Positions 11,601-22,969 of a stretch of DNA of 64,000 nt are shown here, one piece after another. This DNA is from Datnioides undecimradiatus. Lineage: Eukaryota; Chordata; Actinopteri; Lobotiformes; Datnioididae. Location of the stretch: the NCBI GenBank assembly GCA_008933995.1, contig WARS01000036.1:20693285-20757284 (forward strand), given 5' to 3'. Made by a program: the position numbers and the translations under genes. Each line of letters opens with the position of its first letter. Position 1 is the stretch's first letter. A model generated the notes under the pieces. It was not told the DNA's origin. It made no database searches and saw only the letters and a list, made by a program, of their open reading frames with translations.

Positions 11601-12840
11601 TGCTGTACAGATTAAATGTAATTGAAGGGTAATGCTTCTTACAAACAGTGAGACAGCTTCCCTTCTTTAGGGGACTAACGATCCATGTCCTCCATGCTGC
11701 TCCTTGACTTTCTCTCCCACCTCCTCTCTTCTCATCCCCTCAGTTGATCTAACAAATAACATACGTGGGGTAAAGAAAACATCTTGTTCAAATAGAAAGA
11801 AACCTGCGGGCGGGTCAAGTCGATGTGCACAACGTCAGTGCAGATGCAACCAGATCTATCCGGATGCGTTATGCACCATAATTCTGAAGCAGACTTGCTG
11901 AAACTGTACTTCTGTGCATCCCATGGCTGTTTTTTAACAAGCTCAATTGGATTTACCCCCTAATGCTCTGATAGATAAGCACTTTACTCATTAGCATGGA
12001 TTCAAGGGCTCTGGAAAGGAATGAAGCAATCAAACGGTAATTCCACAGACAAACACGGAGGCCATAAATCACTCGCTCCCACACACTGAGAGACCAGATT
12101 ACATCGCCACCGTGACCGCCCAGCAAATACCAACCCGCAACCAGCCAACCAGACGGAACGACCTCTAACAACTTCACATGGCTCCCAATGACACGCAACT
12201 CCCAGTTAGCGTTTGAGGTGTCATGAGGACGAGCGCGGGGCGTGGGGGGGCAGATAGCAGTTTTCACGCCGCATGCTGAATGTGTGAGTAACAAGTAGAC
12301 TTCCTTATTTCCAACAACAGCAGATTTAAAAGACTTAAAGAAGCTTTAAGACACAAAAAGAGGCAGGCAGGGCGAGGCTGAACAGGTAAGGTTGGACGTA
12401 TAGAGTGGGGGGGCGTCTTCTGTATAAGGAAGGGAGCAGCAACGGAAACTAACCCGTCACCTCCGGCTCGATGTTCCTGGGAATATGAAGGAGCTTTGCA
12501 TGACTGGACCTGAGGCGATGAGGAGGAGTGCAGCTAAGTTATCACAGGCCCTTTAGGTCATGGGGAGGACTTTAGCATTTGATTGGGAGCCAGTGATGTC
12601 ATAACAGAGACAACGCCAGAGATGACCCCCCCCCTTCCCTAAAAAGGCTTTATACAAGCAGGAACAGGAAACATATGCAGCCAATCTTGTTGTTGCAGTG
12701 AAACAAGTAGACAGTTTCAACCAATCAAATGCCAGGAAGGAGTGGGTGCCGACGGACTCAAACAGACTAAACTGTAGTTGTCAGCCGTCACGTCACGGCT
12801 GCAGAGTGACGCCCGTAAGAACTTAAGATCTGAGGTTTAG
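8631..12840. other. Non-genic stretch
   Basis: Unique sequence. 9830-9900 is T-rich. 10160-10580 is strongly AT-rich. 10930-11350 is GC-richer and open in several overlapping frames on both strands, none of which resembles a protein family. 12600-12660 holds a C run. No RNA gene was recognised. Confidence 0.5.
10160..10580. other. AT-rich block
   Basis: About 420 bp dominated by A and T, with many taataa, aaataaat and ttaattaa words, clearly different from flanking sequence of roughly balanced composition. There is no ordered tandem unit. It could be a decayed AT-rich transposon interior or a matrix-attachment-like stretch. Confidence 0.55.
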
Positions 12841-15410
12841 ATGTTTGCATCCAGTTTTCAGCATCTGCCACTCATTTCTAATCTGCACGCTGGCTGTTAA
12901 TCCTGCATCTGCGCGCCTTCTTTCCATTTCACAGCAACATCCGTCCAAACACAACGCACACGATGCCCGTCAACGTTTTTGCCATTTGAATATTTCTGGC
13001 AGAGAACAATGGGCTCTTCTCTGCAGCTGCCCTTTGGCACTGACATCCAACAATCGCACATAAGTAGATCCTAATGCAACACCATTACCGGATTAAAGTG
13101 CTGAGGAGGCCAAAATGAGCCGTTACCTCCCAGTTCGACCCCGTCTATATGATGCTGCGTGCTTCTTTAAAGGTTTTAAAGCAGGAATTAAACTGTGAGC
13201 AGGCTGATTTATCATGAAAACTCTTACATTCTGTTTTATTCTGTGCACAGAGAGACCGTTATCTGTGGGTAGGTGAAGATACAAGAACCAATATTTGCAC
13301 ATTTAATATGTGATGAGGACATTGGACATTAACCAACATGCAGGAGTGTTTTGCTGAGGGCAAACTGCTCTATATATAGTTCACATAGTTCAAACCGTCA
13401 ACACGTGTAGCCTCCACATGAACAATCGTCGGCGTGCGAGCTCTGTAAACGGTTGCACTTCTGCATCAGGCACTTGGGCAGAAAGCATTACGATCGCAGC
13501 GCAGTGCACGAGGAGTCACCGCCTGCTGTGATGTGCAAACAAATACAATGCCAGCCCTCCAGAGGCCACTGTAAAGCAAGGCCCTTTAAATAAACTGAAT
13601 AATTCAGCCCGATCAAAGGCAGAGTACGCCGTCGTCTTCCCTGCAGAAAGGCACGGCGCCCTGTCATCTCATTCGTCTGAGCCGCGCTTCCTTTTTCCTG
13701 CAGAGCTTACAGACGCCTGCTGCAGCCGCCCGCCCCTTTCTGAAATGCGTAAACACACGCCGCTTATTATCTGAGGAGGCCACCGACTGAAGCTCGGTTG
13801 GTGCAGAATACACAGACCTTGTGCACCTTTAATAAAATCTGAAGATTCATTTAATTTGACTCTCTCTCTGGAAACGCGGCGCTGAAAACACACGACCTGT
13901 TGAAAATGAATAAATGAGTAAAACAGTTATTTAGATGGATCATTATGTGGTGTATTTAAACTAAATATGGAGACACAGACACATAATAAGAGGTAATTGA
14001 GCTTATTGAGATTTGATTAGACGTGGTTTGGCAAATACACATTAATAGAGACCTCCATCACCTGCTTTGTTTACAGTAAGACAACAAGGGATGAATTAAT
14101 ATTTATTAATATTATATTAATTAATATAAGCACAGTTACAGTCTTTTGAATATGTAAATAAGTTTTTTTATCAGCTTGTCATCAAATCCCAGTTTAAATG
14201 ATCAATTTTTGACAATAACTTCTTTTTACTGCCAGAAACTCCAGAATCCAGGAGTTTTGCGTGTGCTGTGATTGGTGGATTCGCTGGGTTTGAATTGAGC
14301 CGAACTTTGATTTGCATCATTGATCCAGTTTAGACGGCACTGACCTGCCAAACCTCCAGTGATGCAGGAGCTGATCCACAACAGACCCCTTCCAGACAAG
14401 AGTCCATGTTTATCCGTTTGAGGCCAAAAGCTTTTATGACGGAGTTACCATATAATGTTAGCTCGCTAGCTACAGTACAATGAGTTGTTATGGATCTGCT
14501 GTTTTTCTCGGACTGGTCACACCACTGAGGGATGTTCATGGTTGTATGAATACCAATGCACTGTACGGCGCTGTTGAGGCTCACGGTTTGGTTGTCCTCC
14601 CTGTCAGAGCTGAGTTGTCAGCATTTCTATGTTTTTTCATGTAAAAGCATCAGTTTTTGATGCGGGAGAAGAGCAAAACCAGCTCTGAACAGTAAAGTCT
14701 TAATTTGAGTCTAAACGTGTTGTATTCACCTCGTTGCTGCTTGGATCATATTAGTGCTTGCATGCTTTGCAGGCGGTGGGGTCCAGGACAAGACGTGTGC
14801 TGCATGTTGCAGCAGCAGCACTTCCTGACCTGCTGTGACTGATGCTTCATTTGACATTTAACAACACCTGCATGTAGCATCTGAGCACGAACAGTAGTTT
14901 TGCAGTTGCTTGCTGGAGTCATTCTCCGTGCCGGTGTTATCAGAGGTAACCGTTGCTTCTGAAAAGACTCGTCCTACCCACACACAGACAGACTTCCTCA
15001 TAATCTGAGTCACTCAGTGTGGAAAGCCCCGCAGGAGATGTCTCAGCCCCGTGGGTTCGATTTCTCTGGAACGGTCCCGCTCGGCCCCGGAGGGACTGAC
15101 AGCGATAGCCGACTGTATTCAGAGACCAGGAAGGCACTTAGCCTCCCGAGGAGAGTCTCCTGAGCGCCGCGAGAGGAGCGACGGCGGGCACGCCGGTGTC
15201 AGCCCGTCTGCGCTTCTGTAGTGAAATCAGTTCAAGGCGCTGGTCTGGGGTCAGGGTTAGGGGAGGTCGCCGGAGAGAGAGAGAGCCTAGAGGAAGGGGG
15301 TCAAAGGTCAGACTTTGATGCAGGACGCGGGCCGGCCTCGGGCTGTGGTTTGATGGGGCGGTCCAGGTGTGAGGAGGACCTGCGATGACAGGGCCGGCTA
15401 GAGTTACTCT

Positions 15411-15428
15411 GTGTGTGTGTGTGTGTGT
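15411..15428. repeat. (GT)9 microsatellite
   Basis: Uninterrupted GT units. Confidence 0.95.
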
Positions 15429-16531
15429 TGGCAAGGTGGTATATGGATGCTTACATATCTGTGAGTGCATCAAGGAGTGGGAGTTACAACCCACTGTGCT
15501 TTTGATCACTTCACAGGCTGCTTTTTTGAGAAAGCGGGACCTGCTGAGAGCTTTTAGCCACACAGAGAAAGCTCGAGCACACAGCGACCCGACACAGCCA
15601 GGCTGTGGGATTCAAGGGGAAAGTCACAATAAGGAAAAGGATGTCGGGCAGCGTGGATGTTTTGAATGCGGGACGAGGATAAAAACAACACGCTGAAAGC
15701 CAAAGTGCGAGATGAAACGTCATGTTTTCCCCCCAGAGGACAAAATCATCTTTCAGGAGGAGAGCGTGCAGATACTCTGCGGAGGCAAAGGGAGGGAACG
15801 GGAGTGAGGTTTCACAAATCACGGCAATAAAAGACTGCAGACTCCAAGGTTAGCCAACCGAGCGGCCGCTGAACAGACCGCAGCAGCCGAGCGGAGGAGG
15901 ATTAAGGGAAAAAGGATTGAAAAGGAAAGGGAGGAGAGAGCGAGGGAGGTGAGTGGAACGACTGTGTGTTCCCGCCTCCCTCTGACCTCCTGTTCTGCAC
16001 TGTCAACGAGCTGTAATCCACGGAGGATGAAGACGCAGGGAGTGGCTCTGCGAGCGGGGGGGAGACCTGACGGTGACAGGAGCGTCTTAAAAGTGATGAG
16101 AGACGTTTGATTTGTTTGGCGTGGTTTCAGCCAGAAGAAGAAATGTTTATGGGGGCTCTTCTGAAGGGATTATAGGCATGATTCATCATCTTTCCTGCGG
16201 GACGGGGAGGATAAGGACACGCCTACCTGGGCCCTGTTCAAACACAAACGCTGTTTGGCCCACAAACAGCTCACACATTCAAGAGTGGATTACACACCAG
16301 ATTAAAACTCACTGGACGGCGCTTTATTCAGTGTTTTATCTCCAGAAACAAAGCGGGGATGCAACTAATTTCTGCACTTTTTAGGTCATTTTCCATTTTT
16401 TGCAAATTTATTCGTCTGTTTCCAAGAAAAAATGTTGTTTTTATGTTTATTTGACAGATTTAGTGACTTTCTTGCATAAGAATTTAGACCTGAAACACTT
16501 GAGAAGCTAATACAGTATGATAACATGCTGT

Positions 16532-16556
16532 TAAACTAACCAGTCGTGTTAGTTTA
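16532..16556. repeat. Perfect 9-bp hairpin
   Basis: TAAACTAAC at 16532-16540 and its exact reverse complement GTTAGTTTA at 16548-16556 flank a 7-base loop. Confidence 0.75.
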
Positions 16557-16561
16557 GTGGC

Positions 16562-16595
16562 ATTACAATATTAAAACAATATGAAATATTGTAAT
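16562..16595. repeat. Perfect 11-bp hairpin
   Basis: ATTACAATATT at 16562-16572 and its exact reverse complement AATATTGTAAT at 16585-16595 flank a 12-base loop. It lies 5 bp from the previous hairpin. Confidence 0.8.
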
Positions 16596-17091
16596 ACTGG
16601 TCCTGTTCCTGTCACAGACTGGACAGATGTTGCCGTCCTCCACAGAAATGATGATAAACGTCATATTCATGGTCCCGAGGCTGGTTCAGGCAACAACACT
16701 GTGACAGGTGTTTCTGCATAATTTCATAATTTGCTTGAGTAACATTTTGATTTTACTCATAATAAAAGTTCACCAAGGTATTTTAAATTTAACTTTAACT
16801 TGAGTGAAGGATCAAGATGTTCAACAGGCCCAAATGTCAGATGGGTGCTGCCTCACATTCAGCACTATTAGATATTGGTGGGATCAGATATTCGGTGTAT
16901 AGTGAGTTGGATTTGAGGGTATTAACACTGCACAGTCATGGTTGGGTGATGTTTCGCGTTTCGCGACGTCGTCGCCGGCGGCATCAGATGCGGGAGCAGC
17001 CCAGCTGATTGAGGGTTGCAGCAAAACTAGAATGAAGAGATTATGATCAAAATCTGATGATACTGTCGGGCGGTTTGCTCTCAATGTCTCT

Positions 17092-17105
17092 GTTTCCACG
17101 GAAAC
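17092..17105. promoter_or_regulatory. Candidate RFX X-box
   Basis: GTTTCC-AC-GGAAAC is a perfect 6-2-6 inverted repeat matching the X-box pattern bound by RFX-family winged-helix factors. A CCAAT pentamer follows within ctagccaatg near 17158-17167, about 55 bp away. No start site or exon is visible nearby, so it could be a distal element. Confidence 0.4.
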
Positions 17106-17592
17106 GCAGGGAGTATGTATAATACCTGGAAAACACTCGGTCACATCTGTAGCGTCCTAGCCAATGAAACCAAGGTTACTGACCCTCAGCGACGACCTGG
17201 AGCCGGAGCAAACAGCACGAATACCAGACGCTGCAACCATCGCGCTGGCTCAGTCTCGTTGGAGCTGAGATAACACCTGGAAATATGAATGAATCAAAGA
17301 ACAGATGAAGCTTCGACATCAGGGTGGTGTTTATGTTTGACCTCGATAGCGAGATATCGAGGTTACAGTCGGTGCTTTCACGAAACATCGAGATATTTGG
17401 TAAATAACAGCAATAGACTGGATTTAATGAGCATGTGGATGAAGACGAACAACTGGACCAATGTGATACTGATGAACCCGTCACCGTGGCAGATTCTTCA
17501 GTTGTGTTATTGCCCTTTAGAGAGGCTGCACCCTGCAGAACGCAGCGCCCGAGCCGGCGCCTCAGTGCACACGAGCAGCCGCCGCCGGGTGG

Positions 17593-17652
17593 TCACCATG
17601 CTTCATTTGTTCTCTTCTGTCTGATTTTAATGTCCGACCCCCCCTCCGCCAT
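17593..17652 (-). CDS. Weak candidate first coding exon, product unknown
   Basis: On the minus strand, a GC-rich leader with CCG/CCA triplets (17720-17655) precedes an ATGGCGGAG start at 17652. The frame reads MAEGGSDIKIRQKRTNEAW and stops 20 codons later, but a GTGA splice-donor-like site overlaps the end (exon would close at 17597). The lysine/arginine-rich end and the leader composition resemble a 5' exon. The donor is imperfect at +5, and no downstream exon was identified. Confidence 0.13.
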   Translation of the reverse strand: MAEGGSDIKIRQKRTNEAW

Positions 17653-17891
17653 CCCTCCTCTTCATCCCCTGGTGGCGGCGGTGTTGACGGTGGCGGCGGC
17701 AGTAAACAAACGATGACGTCCAGTTCGATTTCTCATCCCAGTGAGCGCTGGCGGGCCGGATGATCTCCCCCCTTGCATCACTGAGCTGCAGCAGCGTTAA
17801 AGATTAGCCGTGGCTGAGTGTCTCTCTCTCTCAAGGCCCCTCCCTGAGGACCAGTTAGGCCCAGACATAACCACCACACTCCTTCATAATT

Positions 17892-17917
17892 GTGTGTGTG
17901 TGTGTGTGTGTGTGTTG
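17892..17917. repeat. (GT)13 microsatellite
   Basis: Uninterrupted GT tract, first of six within 3 kb. Confidence 0.97.
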
Positions 17918-17997
17918 CTTTGGATACTTGCAACACATGCAGCATTTGTTAGCATGTTTGATGCCTTTGAGTTGAGCTGCATGTCATGCAACCTTCT

Positions 17998-18000
<3 letters not shown>

Positions 18001-18048
<48 letters not shown>
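18001..18048. repeat. (TG)24 microsatellite
   Basis: Long uninterrupted TG tract, potentially Z-DNA forming. Confidence 0.98.
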
Positions 18049-18049
<1 letters not shown>

Positions 18050-18159
18050 ATGGCGGCCGATGAACCGCGGGGTCGTAAACGTCCACACAACAAACTGATC
18101 GTTTTGTTTACATGGTAAACAGCCCCCCGGTGGGTTTCTCTGTGCTATTGGCTGATAAC

Positions 18160-18420
18160 ATCTTCCGACTGGCGCGCATGATGTATTCGCATCCCCGTGG
18201 CCTCTGAGCTCACGTGCGGCTCGCTGGCGAGGTTAAGGCCGCCGTTTTTTATGCGCGTTCTTGACGTGAAGTTCCTCAACAATAACTCACTGAAACCCCG
18301 CGTCTTCACGAGCTGCAGCGGAGTTATACGAGGCCGTTAAGCTGGACCGGGCTGCAGCGGAGGACTGTTTATGTGACATGCGCATCTGTTACTGCACGCA
18401 GTCTCCGACGGCGCGGTGGG
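18160..18420. promoter_or_regulatory. CpG-island-like stretch
   Basis: I count about 28 CpG dinucleotides in 260 bp at roughly 57% GC, above the number expected from base composition. It lies just after the longest TG tract of this cluster. It contains tttttatgcgcg and gtgacatgcgcat words but no convincing ORF or TATA box. It could be an unmethylated regulatory element or an orphan promoter. Confidence 0.4.
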
Positions 18421-19795
18421 AAAAGTGAAAAAGATTGATTGGACGAGAGGAAACAAGCTAAGCAGCTTTACGGCTTTCAGGAAAGACGGGTTTTGCGTCG
18501 AGGAGCGTGATGTCAGTGAACTTCACACGGCCTGATGGTGCTTTCCATCCTAGTGTGTGATTTGACCCCACGCTACGTGTTTCTTACCGGAAAAGCCAAA
18601 ACCAACAGTGAACCGGTCCAACCGGCGAGCCTGATATATCGTCGTCCTGCGTTCAGTCTGCAGATAAATGACCTGCGTCCTCCTGTCCGAGCAGCGTTTG
18701 TGGAGACAGTGCATCTGCCAGCTGTTCCAAGAGAATCTGTAAGAGTGAAACTATTTATTTGTGACCTGTTTTCAAAGGAATCACGGTCCCAGTGGGACTG
18801 AGTGTGCTCGGGGGCTGAGTGCCACAGACAGGAAAGAGCAGTCAGGAAGTACTGAGAGATAGAGACGGAATAATAAGAACGGCCTCTTCATGGGAATATA
18901 GCAGATAAAAGACAACAGCAAGTCTTATCCTTTCACCCAAAGGCCACCAGATGGACCGAACATGCAGCAGATATATCAGGACACAATGGGACTACGTGCA
19001 AAATGCACACATGCACTAATATTCAAGAGATGGTTTTGCACAAATCTAACTTCTATATTTCTATTACGGTCAAATTTGTGAATGAAACTTGCACAAATGA
19101 AGCACAGCTGTCGGGCGAACGCTCACGTTCTCGTGCATCGAGTTAAAAACGAGCAATTTACACCAAAGACAGCACGACAACACAAAGCAGCAGAGGTTTG
19201 ACATCAGTCTGAATGTTTACATGTGTCCTGGTCCTGGTCCTGGTCCTGCTCCTGCTCCTGGTCCTGGTTCCATCATCATGTTTGCATTTTGTAATTGCAC
19301 CGTGTTGATATTTGATATTTGCTGCACAGCAGTTTCCCTCAGGATAAATGAACTTTTGTCCTTTCTGATCTCAGTGAACGGTGGAGACGACCGTGTTCTC
19401 AGATGTCCTTAAAGCTGCATCTGTAGCTCGTCAAATGCTTCTGTCTTTTGTTTTCTTCTTGTTTAGCTTTGAGCCGAGCGTGCAGGAAGCTGCGTGGGCG
19501 AGCTGCTGCACACGGGCCTAATTCCCTCTATTACGACGTGCAGTAAAACTACCTGCGCTGCGGTAAAAAAGAGTAAACGGCTGAGTTCTCGGGTATATAA
19601 ACTGCAGTATATGGGCTGGCTGGTATTTCCCAGCGGGCGGGTTGGTCAGCTTGACCTCTGTTAAAGCTTCCGTTTCTGTCACCAGCAGCCTGACTGAAAT
19701 AAATTGGCTTTGGTCTCTATGGGGGAGTTTGCTGTTGCTGCAGACCTGCGGCCTTATTGGTAGAGCCGCAGTCTCACTGGGGAAGATCTTTGTGT
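18421..19795. other. Non-genic stretch
   Basis: Unique sequence with the hexamer repeat at 19226-19267. No gene was recognised. Confidence 0.5.
19226..19267. repeat. (TCCTGG)7 hexamer minisatellite
   Basis: Seven TCCTGG/TCCTGC units in a row, with two central units carrying a final C. Confidence 0.93.
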
Positions 19796-19855
19796 ATGTG
19801 TGTGTGTGTGTAACCCTGACCCCACCGAACGAATTGAGGTGACCTGAGAGACTGT

Positions 19856-19909
<54 letters not shown>

Positions 19910-19962
19910 CCCCAATCTCATTGAAAGGAGAACCTGAGAATGACCGTGACCACTGTCTACAG

Positions 19963-20005
<43 letters not shown>
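19796..20005. repeat. Compound repeat: three GT tracts with duplicated spacers
   Basis: GT tracts at about 19797-19811, 19861-19907 and 19964-20005 are separated by two spacers of about 50-56 bp. Both spacers start with taaccc, contain cctgaga, and end with actgt plus a cag just before the next GT tract. They are therefore diverged copies of one unit (GT tract plus spacer) that has duplicated. Confidence 0.85.
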
Positions 20006-20007
<2 letters not shown>

Positions 20008-20841
20008 TGACCTTTTAATGCTCTGCGTGGGAGTGCAGAAGGTGGAAGCATCACTGAAAGACTGCGTGGTGCGAGTGGTCTGCCCACACATCGCAGGGCT
20101 TCCTCACCTTGGGTGTGGCAACATGCATCGCAGCCACACACTGGACCCACTGGATATTAAGAAGGATTTCATGCATGTGAAGGGAAATGCTCTGGTGTTC
20201 CTCCAAGGACCATGGAGGTCTCTGCAAAACGTCAGAGGCTTGTTTGTCCCCAAACAAATGAAAAAGAGTTTTCTGACAAGTTGTTTTTAACGCGAGCTCT
20301 TTTCTCTGTCCGAAGGCCTTTCCTCCTGAAAAAGACTACTCACTCACAGCGGACGATTGTTGTAATCAGGCAGAGCAGCCCCGGCTAACAGAGGAGCGGG
20401 AGGAGGAAAAGCAGAGACGTGTGGAGTAAACAAGTTCCTCCATCTTTATTTATGGTGCGGTTTCTGGGAAGCATGTATGTCCAGTCCGTTGGTGGCGGCG
20501 GTGATTAAAATGTAACCACACTGATTACGGAAATGTGCAGGGTTTCTGTAAAGTCGTGCTGAATTATGCAGGGAGGGATGAAGGAATCCTCGGAGAGCGG
20601 CGCGGCGTTGTTCAGGCTGAGAGGTTGCTGATCCTCGCTGTCGTTATTCAGCACATTACAGTCGGGACGCTACCTTTCAACGGAGACCGGAGGCGGCGAG
20701 GTTCAGACGCGCCGAAACGCAAACTGCAGACTTCAGCCACGTGACCTGACTGTAAATCAGGCAAATGTGATTCACCTCATCCTTACCCCATCTGGCACTG
20801 GGCTGCGTGTGAGAGAGACAAAGGCTGCAGAGGAGCTAGAC

Positions 20842-20843
<2 letters not shown>

Positions 20844-20877
<34 letters not shown>
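20844..20877. repeat. (GT)17 microsatellite
   Basis: Uninterrupted GT tract. Confidence 0.97.
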
Positions 20878-20878
<1 letters not shown>

Positions 20879-21926
20879 CATAATAACCAGAGGAAGGTTC
20901 TGATGGTTCCTCCTGTAGGAGCGGCGGTCCGATCATATCTTTTGTCATGCCTCATTACAAAACCTTTTGCAGAACATCTGTGTGTCTCTATATCATGCGT
21001 GGGAGTATTGGTGTGTGTGAGTGTGTTTTCTGAGATATTCATGCTTGCGTATGCATATTTATCAGAAGGCCAGTCACAGGGCAGATGGTGAAGCTCTACA
21101 GTGCATCTGGCTCATCGTCACATGCTAGACGGTGATGACTCGAGTCTGTATGGAGCAGCGCCGCTCAGGGTCGGCGGCCGTCATCGCTAAGCCGGCGTGG
21201 GACGAGTGCAGAGCAGTCCCCGGGCCTGTTCGCACGGCGGATGTTTGGGGCGCTCTGTCAGATTATTCTTTCAGTCAACGAAATGCAAATTTTTCCAAAT
21301 GCACAAAGATCAAATCGGATGTTTATGCACAGAAAACAAAACTCGATGTAACGAGCACGGCCCGCACGCCCGCCTGGCGCTCGCTACCAGCTGTTCCTCC
21401 AGGCGATCCTAACGGAGATCAACTCGGGTCCATCACGTTAAAGTTACAAGAGTTGAAATCAAACAGTTCTATACATTTACTTTTGTGCTCGAAGATGAAT
21501 TCCTGAATGAAATCATCCAAATTAAAAACCAAAGAATGTTGATTGTGATCACTTCTGCTCACGTTTGGTTCAAACTTTAAACATTTTACTCCAACAGTTC
21601 GTCATTTATCCTGATTTCATACTTTAAATCCTTAAATCTTGCTTAAATAACATGATTATTATCAGCACAAAGTTCTTATGAGGACAAAGGTATAAATAGT
21701 TGTTAAACAGGAACATGACAAATAACAGTAATATGGTGTTAACATGTTTGGAGCATGTAAACAAAGTGATGTAAACATAAATGTAAAGCCATGATCTACA
21801 ACCACCGATTCACTGTCTGCATCTCTAGTTTGTTCAGCTCTAGACAGGTTTGTTGCTATTGGAGGCACTCAACTGGAGGACTAATTAGCCAATCAGAGAT
21901 CAGGTAGGTGGGTGATTCCTTCATCT

Positions 21927-21942
21927 ATAGCTAGCTAGCTAT
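21927..21942. repeat. Perfect 16-bp palindrome
   Basis: ATAGCTAG followed directly by CTAGCTAT. Confidence 0.8.
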
Positions 21943-22930
21943 GTAGCAGTCAATAACAAATCTAGTGAAATGGCGAGTGTGTGCTTCGTTAGCCCGTCCT
22001 CACAGAACCCGTCCTACACGGCAGGTGGGTCGCTCGCCTGATGCATCCAGTGACGAGATGTAATGTCCCGTCAGATCCATTTGTTGTGGCGCACAGAGCA
22101 AGACAGTGTGTGCACAGAGGAGAGATGAAGGAGCCAACAGCTGCTGTTGCTCTGTGTTAAAGATTATTAACTGATAAAACTATGATCTTTTCCTAAAACC
22201 TGACAAAACTGTGATTGAGTCACAGTGTTAACGACAGCATTGATCACCTGACTCTGTCTGTGCTGCACAACCAAGTGCATAAAACCTAAAATGTCAGTTT
22301 CAGTCAGAGCTGAACCACACGTTGCACGTTCCTGCACCTCTCAGACTGACTGTAGACGCTCGAGCAGCGCGTCACAGAGCAAAACATCTGACTGATCGGC
22401 TCACATGAGCGCGTATCAACGAGCAAACAGAAAAAGCAGACTCAGCCTGTTCATCAGGTGAGGTCACAGCTGCAGAAGCTGTTTACAGTCATGAGCTCCC
22501 TTTCACTGCTTTCCTGCAGTTGAACCATAAAGCCACAAATAATAATAAGAAGAAAGGATGCATTCATCTCGTTTTGCCTCTAAAGACATGAAAAGACATT
22601 ATATGCGGTTCTATACGAGACGCTCTATGCCAGATGTAAGGGCTCATCTCCAGCTGTGACCTCTTGTGCTCCAACAGGCACTCAGAGAGTACTGCGCGTA
22701 TAAATTTATGTATTTATTCAATTTGAAAGGATCTGCACCTCAGCGCATGCGATCATTAACCCATCACATTATGGGATTAAGGAGAGGCTTTAAGTGCAGA
22801 TTTCCTGTTGTAAATACCCTGCCTTTGTGTTTTACGCCTTGTTTTTCCACCGATACATCATCATCTGTTACGCTTTGCACGCGTGTAGCAGCCTCTCCTG
22901 TTCAGTGACGGCCTCCGATGCGCTGCTTCG

Positions 22931-22969
22931 CTGCATCCTGATGCTGCATCCTGATGCTGCATCCTGACG
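22931..22969. repeat. 13-bp minisatellite, three units
   Basis: Three tandem copies of CTGCATCCTGATG, the last with a g-for-t-type change (gacg). Confidence 0.9.

Larger units (their letters stand above)
12841..17590. other. Non-genic stretch
   Basis: Unique sequence. An AT-rich run with taatatt words lies at 14090-14135. A short GT tract is at 15411-15428. A purine-rich patch spans 15890-15960. Two hairpins occur at 16532-16595 and an X-box at 17092-17105. Open frames are short and without family resemblance. Confidence 0.5.

Noticed and set aside
18050-18118. ATGGCGGCC start after the (TG)24 tract, reading MAADEPRGRKRPHNK
   Set aside because: It directly follows a microsatellite, stops after 22 codons, and ATGGCGG strings occur at about chance frequency.
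19518-20150. 210-codon minus-strand frame
   Set aside because: Much of it is translated CA/TG microsatellite (Thr-His repeats); such tracts have no stop codons.
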